Shown piece by piece: positions 1 to 8,838 of a DNA stretch of 64,000 bases (position 1 is the first letter of the stretch; the number at the start of each line of letters is the position of its first letter). The stretch spans positions 1 through 64,000 of the forward strand of contig DUBZ01000037.1 in the NCBI GenBank assembly GCA_012960035.1. The letters run 5' to 3'. The translations under genes and the position numbers were made by a program. The stretch comes from Myxococcales bacterium (GTDB taxonomy: Bacteria; Myxococcota_A; UBA9160; UBA4427). The notes beneath the pieces are model-generated. The model ran no database searches, had not been told where the DNA came from, and saw nothing but the letters and a program-made list of their open reading frames with translations.

Positions 1-1574
1 GAATGAACCGCGACCAAGCCGCCCGTCACAAAATATGCCGAGGCCCGTTCGATTTCGAAAAGTTGCAGCGGACTCTGACCACTCGACACGAAGGGAACGG
101 ACTCGCTCACACGCTCGTCTTCGTCGTCCGACGAACCGAACATGAAGTTCCCGCGCAGCTCTGCGCCTTCCGACGCACCCCGCCCATCGGTCATTTCACC
201 GCGCGCGACTTCTTTGTAACCCGTTCCAGGTCGGGCACTGTGAATGTCACTCGACCCCAAAAAGCCGAACTTGAATCGCTTTGGGTTCAATGCGTCGCTG
301 AAGTCGCGGATCGCAAGCATGTACTGCACCGACGAGCGCGGTCGGAAGTTGAACGCCGGCTGAAACGCGTCACGCATCTGGCCCGCATCGAGCCAGTCCG
401 TCGCGACAAACCCCGGCAACGTCTTCCAACCGGCCTGGTAGGCGTTTACGTAATTCTGCCGCGCGTCGACGGCACGTCGTCCGCACTCGTCTTCATCGAC
501 TCCCGCGTCGAGACAGCTTTCGTTGAGCAATTGCCCCGCCCGCCAACAACTGGGCAAGTAGTCGTCCGTCGGTTCGGGGCACGACAGCGCTCCCTTGCGA
601 CCGACAATGACTTCTCGCCAATCGGGAAGTTGTTCGGAGTTTCCGTGGCCGGAATAGATCTCAACAAGGCTTTGCCACTTGGGGTTGTGACCGGCCAACT
701 GTTTGCGCCAGTCCGAACCTGCGGGTGTGTACATCCCCCATGCGGTGCCGTGCGGAATCACCATCGCAGGCACATTCCACTCGTCGAGCTTGGCGAACAA
801 GGTTTCGGGGGTTTCGACGCTTTCGCGACAGTCCGTGGGCAGGTCGCGCACTGGAATGTTGTCTGGGCACGTCGGGACACTCAGCATCTCGCTGATCATG
901 CGGTTGAAATCCAACCCCCGTTGACCGTTCAGTGTTGCAAGACCGAGCCGCTGTAGAGTCGACGGGCCAATAACATCCCGCGTCGCCGTGCTACGCGACG
1001 CAATGGGCCGCGCGGGGATTTCGTCGTCGTCCGTTCCCAACAGCACCACGTTTTTATGTCCGTAGTGATTGCGCGGGGTATTGCCAATATGACTCCATTC
1101 CCATCCGAGGTACGTCACCAAGTCGGGGTTCGAAGGATCGCCCGCAACGGCGTTGCACTGCCTCACACTCTCGACCGTCTCTTCCCACAATTCCGGCGTC
1201 AGCCCTTCGGCGTGATCGTTGATGGACCAAAAATCGAGAGCCGAGCAGTAGCGCGCAAAGTCACACGCGTCCGACGGGGGATAGGCTCCGGCGCCACCTG
1301 CCATCGGAAGGTTCATCATGAATGCGTCAAAGCTGAACGTCGTATGAACGTGGAAGTCGCCAAACAAGACTTGCTTGGCTTCGGACGCTCCGACCAACTC
1401 GCGAAGCGCAGCCTGGTCAGCCTCGATCTCCGCAACGACAGCTTCAGGCCTCGCGATTTCCGTGACGCTCCCCGCTTCTTCCTGACTGCCGAGCCAACCC
1501 CGGCTCGTCACTTGAACGAATACTGTGCCGAGCAGCAGAATGATCACGAAGACGATTGCGATGGTCTTGGCCAT
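1..1574 (-). CDS. DUF3604 domain protein (PHP-like), 3' end beyond window
   Basis: Reverse-strand translation from ATG at 1574: MAKTIAIVFVIILLLGTVFVQV... then FGDFHVHTTFSFDAF...; same family as the 40.7 kb gene. Absent from the ORF track because it runs off the left edge. Confidence 0.85.
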   Translation of the reverse strand, partial: MAKTIAIVFVIILLLGTVFVQVTSRGWLGSQEEAGSVTEIARPEAVVAEIEADQAALRELVGASEAKQVLFGDFHVHTTFSFDAFMMNLPMAGGAGAYPPSDACDFARYCSALDFWSINDHAEGLTPELWEETVESVRQCNAVAGDPSNPDLVTYLGWEWSHIGNTPRNHYGHKNVVLLGTDDDEIPARPIASRSTATRDVIGPSTLQRLGLATLNGQRGLDFNRMISEMLSVPTCPDNIPVRDLPTDCRESVETPETLFAKLDEWNVPAMVIPHGTAWGMYTPAGSDWRKQLAGHNPKWQSLVEIYSGHGNSEQLPDWREVIVGRKGALSCPEPTDDYLPSCWRAGQLLNESCLDAGVDEDECGRRAVDARQNYVNAYQAGWKTLPGFVATDWLDAGQMRDAFQPAFNFRPRSSVQYMLAIRDFSDALNPKRFKFGFLGSSDIHSARPGTGYKEVARGEMTDGRGASEGAELRGNFMFGSSDDEDERVSESVPFVSSGQSPLQLFEIERASAYFVTGGLVAVH

Positions 1575-1679
1575 GGAGGTGAGTCCTTTTCACGTTTGGC
1601 GTGGAGTCTGCCATAAGGCAGTTGTGTTGGGCTGGACGGTGTTGTTCGATGATGCGGTGTGAGTGAACGAGCGAGCCAA

Positions 1680-3851
1680 TCAATCCGTGAGCCAGCGCGC
1701 ATGCAAACAAAACGAGCTGTCGGCCAACCAGCGAACGACGTGGTCTAGAGCCGAGGGGTCGCGAGTCGCGCGCAAAATGACCCAGGCTTGGATCGCCTGG
1801 GCTTCTTCTTCAGTGATCAAGTCGGCAAAGCTCCCCATCCCATTCTTTGCGCGGGTGCCGCCGAGCACGATGTCATTCCACGAATTGTGCACCTCGACAC
1901 TGGCAAACCGTAGGTCTGGAATCAGCCCGGTGGAAACAGCCCCAGGCCCGTGGCAGCGCAAGCAATTCGCTCCGTAAACCTCCCTGCCCTTCTTGAGCAC
2001 GGCCTCGCTCGTGTCGATCGACTTTACCGAAACCACGCCTTTGGGGCGTTTCGGGTTCGACGGGACCCCAGCTTTTCCGTCGAGCTTGAACGCAAAGACC
2101 TGTCCTGCATTCATTGTTTTGACTTCGGAAAAGAACAAGCCAACCGCCCCGCCTTTGCCAGCGAGTACCGCCACGTATTGTTCGCCGTCGACGCGATACG
2201 CAATCGGGGCCGCCATGATGGCGACGCCCGTGGGCGATGACCAAAGCCGCTCCCCCGTGTCGGCGTGATATGCCGAAAACGAACCGGACGCATCGCCCTG
2301 GAAAACGAGACCTCCCGCTGTGGACAGAACCCCAGCAGCGGTGACCCCGTCTTGAATAACTTCCCACTTCTTTGTCTGGTTGTCTACGTCCCAGGCGACG
2401 AGTCGACTGGCATCGCAGGTCGCCTCACGCAACGGCTCGCCGATCGCGGACAACTCCGAGTACTCTGCCCAATCTTCCCCGGTGTTGAAGGCACCCCGCT
2501 TGAAGACGAACTTTGGATCCGGGATATACAGGTTCGCGAGTTCGAACGTGGGCAGGTAGACCGCGCCGCGCTTCGCGTCAAAACTCATCGGGTGCCAACT
2601 GTGGGCGCCCATCGGATGGGGCGCGACCAGCTTGGCTTCGTGGGTCCAGTCTGCTTCGGCGCGTTCCACTGGACGTCCGGTCGCCATGTCGACGTGGGTT
2701 GCCCAGCTGATGTTGGCAAACTTCTCGGCCGACAGGAGTTCGCCGGTTTCTCGGTCGAGGACATAGAAGAAGCCGTTCTTGGGAGCCTGCATGATCAATT
2801 TGCGCGGCTTTCCCTTCCACACGCGATCGATGAGAATCATCTGTTGGGTCGCGGTGTAGTCCCACTGTTCGCCCGGTGTGGTCTGGTAGTGCCAGATGAG
2901 TTCTCCGGTGTCGGGCCGGAGTGCGAGAATCGACGCGAGATAGAGATTGTCTCCCCCGCCAGGACTGCGGTACTCGCGGTGATAGACAGAGCTATTGCCC
3001 GTTCCAACGTAAAGCAAATCGAGCACCGGGTCGTACGCCATCGAATCCCACACGGTGCCACCGAGCCCTGACTCCCACAGTGAGTTCGCGGGCCAGGTCT
3101 TTGCCGCAGCGATGAGCTCTTTGTGCTCGTGAGGTCCAGTCTTGCTCGCGGGCACAGTGTAGAACCGCCAGCGCTGTTCCCCCGTCGCCGCATCGTAAGC
3201 GGTGAAGTAGCCGCGGGCACCGAAATCGGCGCCGCCATTGCCGATGATGACGAGGTCTTTCACAACCCGCGGTGCGCCAGTGATCGTGTACTGCTTGGTG
3301 ATGTCTGTGGTTTGAACTTGCCAGACCAACGCTCCGGTTGCGGCGTCCAGAGCGATCAAGCGGCCGTCGAGGGCACCAACGTAAACGCGCCCCTTCCACA
3401 CCGCCACACCGCGATTCACGACGTCACAACAAGCGTCGCGCGCCTTCCAACCAGGAACCTTTGGATCGTATCGCCAAAGCTCTCGCCCGGTTTTCGCGTC
3501 GAGGGCAAAGACGATGCTCCAGCTCGCGGACGCATACATCACGCCATCGACGACGATCGGCGTCGCTTCGAGACCGCGCTTCGTCCCCGTGGCGTAATTC
3601 CAGGCGAGCCCGAGCCGGTCGATATTCGAAGCGTTGATGTCAGTGAGCGGGCTGTGTCGGTCTTCCGCGTAGGTCCGACCGTGGACGAGCCAGTTATCTG
3701 CTGCTTCCGTCGAAGTGCCAGCGCGGCTGGCGTCGACCCAGCCCGGACCACGAGACAGCGCTGCGTTTTCAGCCGCCGCACCCTCAGGCGAACCGAGGAG
3801 CATGGCCAAGATCGCCAAGACGCTGGGAAGCGACACGGAGCGAGGGATCAT
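1680..3851 (-). CDS. PQQ-dependent (quinohemoprotein-type) alcohol dehydrogenase with C-terminal cytochrome c domain
   Basis: ORF 1680..3962; PQQ beta-propeller repeats, vicinal Cys pair (ARDACCDVV), C-terminal heme motif CLRCH; signal peptide favours a start near 3851 (start uncertain). Confidence 0.9.
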   Translation of the reverse strand: MIPRSVSLPSVLAILAMLLGSPEGAAAENAALSRGPGWVDASRAGTSTEAADNWLVHGRTYAEDRHSPLTDINASNIDRLGLAWNYATGTKRGLEATPIVVDGVMYASASWSIVFALDAKTGRELWRYDPKVPGWKARDACCDVVNRGVAVWKGRVYVGALDGRLIALDAATGALVWQVQTTDITKQYTITGAPRVVKDLVIIGNGGADFGARGYFTAYDAATGEQRWRFYTVPASKTGPHEHKELIAAAKTWPANSLWESGLGGTVWDSMAYDPVLDLLYVGTGNSSVYHREYRSPGGGDNLYLASILALRPDTGELIWHYQTTPGEQWDYTATQQMILIDRVWKGKPRKLIMQAPKNGFFYVLDRETGELLSAEKFANISWATHVDMATGRPVERAEADWTHEAKLVAPHPMGAHSWHPMSFDAKRGAVYLPTFELANLYIPDPKFVFKRGAFNTGEDWAEYSELSAIGEPLREATCDASRLVAWDVDNQTKKWEVIQDGVTAAGVLSTAGGLVFQGDASGSFSAYHADTGERLWSSPTGVAIMAAPIAYRVDGEQYVAVLAGKGGAVGLFFSEVKTMNAGQVFAFKLDGKAGVPSNPKRPKGVVSVKSIDTSEAVLKKGREVYGANCLRCHGPGAVSTGLIPDLRFASVEVHNSWNDIVLGGTRAKNGMGSFADLITEEEAQAIQAWVILRATRDPSALDHVVRWLADSSFCLHARWLTD

Positions 3852-3903
3852 CGACTCGAACCACGAAGTGGATTCGACGTCGCTGCATGCGGGAGTCGAC
3901 CGA

Positions 3904-4302
3904 TCAAGATTCAGCTTGTGCACCCGCCGCTTCATCGGCGCGCGATCGCGCAGCGCCGACAAGGATCAGCGTCATCACGACCTCGGGCACGATAAATTCG
4001 GTCCCGAATGGCGCGTGGCCGGCCACGAATGCCGCGGTGCGCATCACCGCAGCGGCGCCCAAGAGGAGTGCCCCCACGTAGAACCAATGCGCTTGGCCCG
4101 GTCGTTGCGCGAGGGCCGTCGCAACCGAAGTGGTCAAGAAAAACGCACTGATGTCTCCGATTTGCGTGCTCGCCCCCATTCCGGTCAGGAGATCCATGCG
4201 GAGGCTTGCCGCGGCAGCGGTGGGATCAATCATCCAATTCGCCGCAGTGCCGAACATCATGACGGCGATTAGGATCGTAAGAACTCGAAATACCAAGATC
4301 AT
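3904..4302 (-). CDS. Small membrane protein, DUF4345-like
   Basis: ORF 3904..4335, likely start MILVFRVL; four hydrophobic segments. Confidence 0.6.
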   Translation of the reverse strand: MILVFRVLTILIAVMMFGTAANWMIDPTAAAASLRMDLLTGMGASTQIGDISAFFLTTSVATALAQRPGQAHWFYVGALLLGAAAVMRTAAFVAGHAPFGTEFIVPEVVMTLILVGAARSRADEAAGAQAES

Positions 4303-4359
4303 TCTGTGCCTTTTCCCTATCTCTAAGTAAGTCATTGCGTTTAAAGTTTGAACGAGCGC

Positions 4360-5400
4360 TTAGCCCTCGGGTGCGAGCTCGATTGCACGACCCAATACAT
4401 CGAGCTGCTCCTTGGGCTCTTTCGCCATTGGATGCAGCATCACGTCATTAATCCCCGCCGCCTTATACTTCGCCAGTCGCTCGCGAACGTGGGCTTCGTC
4501 TCCGATGATCGACGACTGCATTACCAATTCGTCAGGCACTGCGGCAATCGCTTCGCCACGCTTCTTTTCGAGCCAAAGATTGCGAACTTCGGTGCAGGCA
4601 TCCTGAAAGCCAGCCCGCGCGTAAGCGTCGTTATAGAAGTTCATCGTCGGCGAACCCATGGCCGAAAGTTGGAAAGCCAGCTGCATTTTGATCTGCGGGA
4701 ACAGCGACTCCGGATCGGAGGTGAACCCAACGGCCGCGTCAACACATAGGTTGATGTCATCAAGGCTGCGCCCCGCCGCTTCCGCGCCTTTGCGCAGGTG
4801 CGCGAGGTGAGCTTCGGGTTGCTCGGGGGTGAAACAGGTGCCAAGCCAACCGTCCGCTATCGCGCCGGTCATTTCCAGAGACCTCGGCGCAAGGGTTGCG
4901 AGATAGATCGGTATGTCCGCCGGTGGCTGTGCGAGGGCGAGAGCCTTGCCCTTCCCTCCCGGCCGGGGCAACGGAAACGCCTCGCCGTCGTACTGGAGCT
5001 TTTCTCCCCGAAGCGCCATGCGGATAATTTCCACCGTTTCGCGCATGCGCGTCGCAGGACGATCAAAGGTCTGACCGTGCAAGCCTTCGACGACCTGGGG
5101 CCCAGAGTTGCCAAGGCCGAGCAAGAAGCGCCCATTGCTCGCCGTGTCCATCGCGAGTGCGGTCATCGCTGTAGAGGCCGGAGTTCGCGCGCACACCTGC
5201 ATGATTCCCGTGCCGAGCTTCAGTGTTTCGGTACGCGCCGCGAGATAGGCCAGCGGCACCACGGCATCCATCCCCCATGCCTCGGCGCTCCATGCCTGGT
5301 CGACGCCCAGCTTTTCGGCTTCGGTCGCCAACGTAAGCATCGAATCGAAGTGCTTCCTGCCGCCACTGGTTGGGCCCCCGACTCGAATTGCGATCTTCAT
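4360..5400 (-). CDS. LLM class (F420-type) flavin-dependent oxidoreductase
   Basis: 346 aa; MKIAIRVGG..., KLGTGIMQVCARTPASTAM, luciferase-like TIM barrel motifs. Confidence 0.88.
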   Translation of the reverse strand: MKIAIRVGGPTSGGRKHFDSMLTLATEAEKLGVDQAWSAEAWGMDAVVPLAYLAARTETLKLGTGIMQVCARTPASTAMTALAMDTASNGRFLLGLGNSGPQVVEGLHGQTFDRPATRMRETVEIIRMALRGEKLQYDGEAFPLPRPGGKGKALALAQPPADIPIYLATLAPRSLEMTGAIADGWLGTCFTPEQPEAHLAHLRKGAEAAGRSLDDINLCVDAAVGFTSDPESLFPQIKMQLAFQLSAMGSPTMNFYNDAYARAGFQDACTEVRNLWLEKKRGEAIAAVPDELVMQSSIIGDEAHVRERLAKYKAAGINDVMLHPMAKEPKEQLDVLGRAIELAPEG

Positions 5401-5416
5401 GGTTGCGTTCCTCTCG

Positions 5417-6130
5417 TTAGATTTTTGCCAGCCCGAGCCGCGGACGGCTAACCGCTAGCGGGGGACTCGCGAGCGCACGAGTCAAGTCTTTTTCCATGTC
5501 GGGTAGTTCGGACAGAATGTCGTTGCGGGTCTTCGCCGTGCCTGCTGCCATCAACAGAAGGGCGCACGAATGAATCGCTGCGGCCCGGGCTTGGCGATCG
5601 TCGAGTACCCCATGAGCCCAAAGCAGGATGTTGTGTTGATGGGCGGCGTACATTTGATGAGACAAAGTTTCGGGGGACACATGCTGAGTCAGAACGCGAC
5701 CACGAACCGCCTCCTCGAGCGCTTTGCGAAACGCCGCAAGGGAACGCTCGTCGCCTTCGCGAAATGCCTCCATGCGTCGTGACTGGGCCCGCAGCACCGG
5801 GCGATAGACCACCTGTTCTTCAATCAAGCGGTCAATCGAAACCTGTACGATGGCCTTGCAGCGGGCAATCGGATCGTCGAGCACGAGTCCATTGATGGTG
5901 AGATCAAGTTCCGCAAGAAGCTCCGCAACCAACGCGTCCAGGATGTCGTCTTTGTTGCCAAACAGGTTGTAGAGCGTGCGGACGCTCACGTGAGCGTCTT
6001 CGGCTAGACCTCGCATCGCGAGCGACGAAACACCGCCGCTGACGATTCGCGCTCGCGCGGCGTCGAGAATGCGACGCTTGCGCTTTACCTTGCCGAGGAG
6101 TCTGCGGTCCATGACTTCACAAAGTTGCAC
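5417..6130 (-). CDS. TetR/AcrR family transcriptional regulator
   Basis: N-terminal HTH: RILDAARARIVSGGVSSLAMRGLAEDAHVSVRTLYNLFGNKDDIL. Confidence 0.88.
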   Translation of the reverse strand: MQLCEVMDRRLLGKVKRKRRILDAARARIVSGGVSSLAMRGLAEDAHVSVRTLYNLFGNKDDILDALVAELLAELDLTINGLVLDDPIARCKAIVQVSIDRLIEEQVVYRPVLRAQSRRMEAFREGDERSLAAFRKALEEAVRGRVLTQHVSPETLSHQMYAAHQHNILLWAHGVLDDRQARAAAIHSCALLLMAAGTAKTRNDILSELPDMEKDLTRALASPPLAVSRPRLGLAKI

Positions 6131-6200
6131 GCTGTGTTAATTAAGTCAACGCGCTCGAATCGAGCCTCCCGTCCTATAAAAACGCAAAGGAACGATCCAC

Positions 6201-6986
6201 ATGACCATCACGAGCTCACTTTTCGACCTAAGCGGAAAAGTCGCCATCATCACGGGCTCTTCAAAGGGAATCGGGAAGTCCATCGCGACTGAGCTGGCCG
6301 GACACGGGGCCAAAGTTGTGATCTCGAGTCGAAAGCCAGGGCCCTGCAATGACGTCGCCGCCGAGATCAATGCAGCTTGCGCGGATGGCACCGGTTGTGC
6401 GATTGCCATCCCCGCGAACATCGGACAAAAAGACGAGCTGCAATCCCTCGTCGACCAGACCCGGGAACGCTGGGGACAGATCGACATCGCGGTCTGCAAC
6501 GCGGCGATCAATCCGTACTACGGGCCCTCGAAGGACATCCCCGACGCGGCCTTTGACAAGATCATGTCTTCGAACATCAAGTCGAACCATTGGTTTTGCA
6601 ACATGGTGCTCCCCGAAATGGTTGAGCGCCGGGATGGCTCTATCATCATTGTGTCGAGCGTTGGAGGCTTCCGAGCGAGCACCGTGATCGGCGCTTACGG
6701 GATTTCAAAAGCCGCAGACCTTCAACTGGCCCGCAACCTCGCCGCCGAGTACGGCCCGATGAATGTGCGCGTCAACGCGATCGCCCCCGGTTTAATTCGA
6801 ACCGACTTTGCGAAGGCGTTGTGGGAAAACCCAAAGACCCTTGCTTCAGTCACCAAAGGCAACCCTTTGCGCCGAATCGGAGAACCTGAAGAGCTTGCCG
6901 GTGCCGCTGTCTTTCTCGCGTCGAAGGCAGGAACCTATGTTACGGGGCAAACGATCGTGGTCGACGGCGGGATGACCATCGTTTAG
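6201..6986 (+). CDS. SDR family oxidoreductase
   Basis: TGSSKGIGKSIA, NAAINPY, SxxxYxxxK-type motif (YGISKAA), C-terminal TGQTIVVDGGM. Confidence 0.93.
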   Translation: MTITSSLFDLSGKVAIITGSSKGIGKSIATELAGHGAKVVISSRKPGPCNDVAAEINAACADGTGCAIAIPANIGQKDELQSLVDQTRERWGQIDIAVCNAAINPYYGPSKDIPDAAFDKIMSSNIKSNHWFCNMVLPEMVERRDGSIIIVSSVGGFRASTVIGAYGISKAADLQLARNLAAEYGPMNVRVNAIAPGLIRTDFAKALWENPKTLASVTKGNPLRRIGEPEELAGAAVFLASKAGTYVTGQTIVVDGGMTIV

Positions 6987-7005
6987 GCGACGGAGCGTTT
7001 GCGGG

Positions 7006-8838
7006 TTAGCGCCCGCTTCCGAGCTGCGCGCGTGCGTCGAGCAAAGCGTTGCGCGCAGGCTCAAAGCTCGGAACGAGCACCAGTGTTTCTTCGAAACGCA
7101 CGATTGCGTCTCGCGCGCGCCCAGCGGACAACAACGTCTTTCCCAATTCGAAAAGAATGCGCGGCTCGTTGGGCATCGCGGTCAGCGCGTCTTCATAACG
7201 CGCGATCGCATCCTCGTTTCGCCCTTGCATGCGCAGAACCGCGCCAAGATTCACGCGGTGATCCACGGTCGAGGGTTCAAGTTCGATCGCCCTGGACATC
7301 AGCGACGTCCCTTCTGCGAAGCTGCCCTGCATCGCAATGACCCCGGCCAAATTCACGATCGCATCGACGTAGTCAGGGGCATACAGCCTTGCCTTGCGAT
7401 AATGCGCGACAGCCGTTTCGGTGTCGCCAAGTTCTTGGAGCGCTCGTCCCAGGTTGTTGTGGGTGCGCGCATTCGACGGGGCGCGATCAAGGGAAAGTCG
7501 ATACCGACGCGCGGCTTCGTCGTGATTCCCGAGCCGCTGCAACACCACGCCGTACTGAGCCTCGACGACTGGATGGTCGGACGTGACCTCCGCAGCCCGG
7601 CCAAGAAGCGACATCGAGTCGCGCCAATAGAAGGCCTGTTGTCGTGCACCGGCGATCAGCGCAATGAATCCGACGCAAGCGATCAGCATGACCGCTGTCG
7701 TTGCCACCTTTGCCCAGCGGCCGTCGAACCGCGAAACGTGGGTGTCGACCGCAAACACCACCATGACAAAGAGGCCGATGAGAGGCAGATACGTATAGCG
7801 ATCGGCCATCGCTTGAGCGCCGACTTGTACAACCCCAATGACCGGCACGAGCATACCGAGAAACCAAAGCCAACCGACCATTAGATACCGCTGCTCTCGA
7901 AGTCGGATGCAAAAAAACGTGATCGTGAGGAGCACGGCTGCGGAGGCCAAGAGCTCGACGGCACTAAGCGGCATCCCACCCGGGGCATAAGGGTGGGCGT
8001 AAAGCAGCGCAAGGTCGTCGGGAATGAACATCTTCCCGATATAGGTCGCGTAGCTTACGAGCGCGTTCGCGAGCCGAAGATGAAGCGGGATCTCAATGCC
8101 AAGATCCATCGCACCCCAACTGCGTTGCACCATCATCGTGATGCCCGATGCCACAACTGACAAACCAATAAGCGGCAGCTTTTCGATCACGAGCGACTTG
8201 GGCGTCTCGCCTGTCGCCTGCCGTTGTCGCGAGAGCGGCCAGTAGTCGAGCAACAACAAGACGAACGGGAGAGTCACGAGCATTGGCTTCGACATCAGCC
8301 CCAATGCGAGAAAACTCACGGTGAGCGCGAAGTCGCGCGCCTTCCTCCCGGCGGTATATGAAACGTATGCGTGCATGCATAACAGCCCGAAGAACGCCGA
8401 AAGCATGTCTTTGCGCTCGGCCACCCACGCGACGGACTCGACGTGTAGGGGGTGCACCGCAAATAGAAGCGCAACGGCAGCACTCGCCACTTCACGTTTG
8501 GTCATACGAACAAAGAGCGCGAAGAGCAAGAACGTATTGCCGAGATGGAACAGAAGATTCACCAAATGGTGTCGCCCTGCATCCAACCCGAACAGCTGCA
8601 CATCGATCATGTGGGACAGCCAGGTTACCGGCTGCCAATTGGCCGCGTAGCCGGTCGTGAGCGCCCAAGTCACCCCGGCTTTCGTGAGCCCGGCCCGAAC
8701 CGAAGGGTTGTTTACGATGTGAATATCGTCGTCAAAGTCAACGAACTCAAAAGCGATGACTTGCGAGTAGACGGCGAGCGTCCCGCAGAGCAGGACGATC
8801 GAGAGAGCAAGTCGGCGCGCGATCAAAATCTCACTCAT
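7006..8838 (-). CDS. Multi-pass membrane protein with C-terminal TPR repeats (TMTC / GT39-like)
   Basis: ORF 7006..8886; hydrophobic N-terminal two thirds with FDDDIHI motif, then TPR units (NARTHNNLGRALQELGDTETAVAHYRKA). Start MSEILIARR at 8838. Confidence 0.85.
   Translation of the reverse strand: MSEILIARRLALSIVLLCGTLAVYSQVIAFEFVDFDDDIHIVNNPSVRAGLTKAGVTWALTTGYAANWQPVTWLSHMIDVQLFGLDAGRHHLVNLLFHLGNTFLLFALFVRMTKREVASAAVALLFAVHPLHVESVAWVAERKDMLSAFFGLLCMHAYVSYTAGRKARDFALTVSFLALGLMSKPMLVTLPFVLLLLDYWPLSRQRQATGETPKSLVIEKLPLIGLSVVASGITMMVQRSWGAMDLGIEIPLHLRLANALVSYATYIGKMFIPDDLALLYAHPYAPGGMPLSAVELLASAAVLLTITFFCIRLREQRYLMVGWLWFLGMLVPVIGVVQVGAQAMADRYTYLPLIGLFVMVVFAVDTHVSRFDGRWAKVATTAVMLIACVGFIALIAGARQQAFYWRDSMSLLGRAAEVTSDHPVVEAQYGVVLQRLGNHDEAARRYRLSLDRAPSNARTHNNLGRALQELGDTETAVAHYRKARLYAPDYVDAIVNLAGVIAMQGSFAEGTSLMSRAIELEPSTVDHRVNLGAVLRMQGRNEDAIARYEDALTAMPNEPRILFELGKTLLSAGRARDAIVRFEETLVLVPSFEPARNALLDARAQLGSGR

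Noticed and set aside
3-956. 317-aa plus-strand ORF
   Set aside because: Antisense shadow of the minus-strand DUF3604 gene; low-complexity, Arg-rich translation without family features.
2265-3995. 268-aa and 290-aa plus-strand ORFs
   Set aside because: Shadow ORFs opposite the PQQ dehydrogenase.
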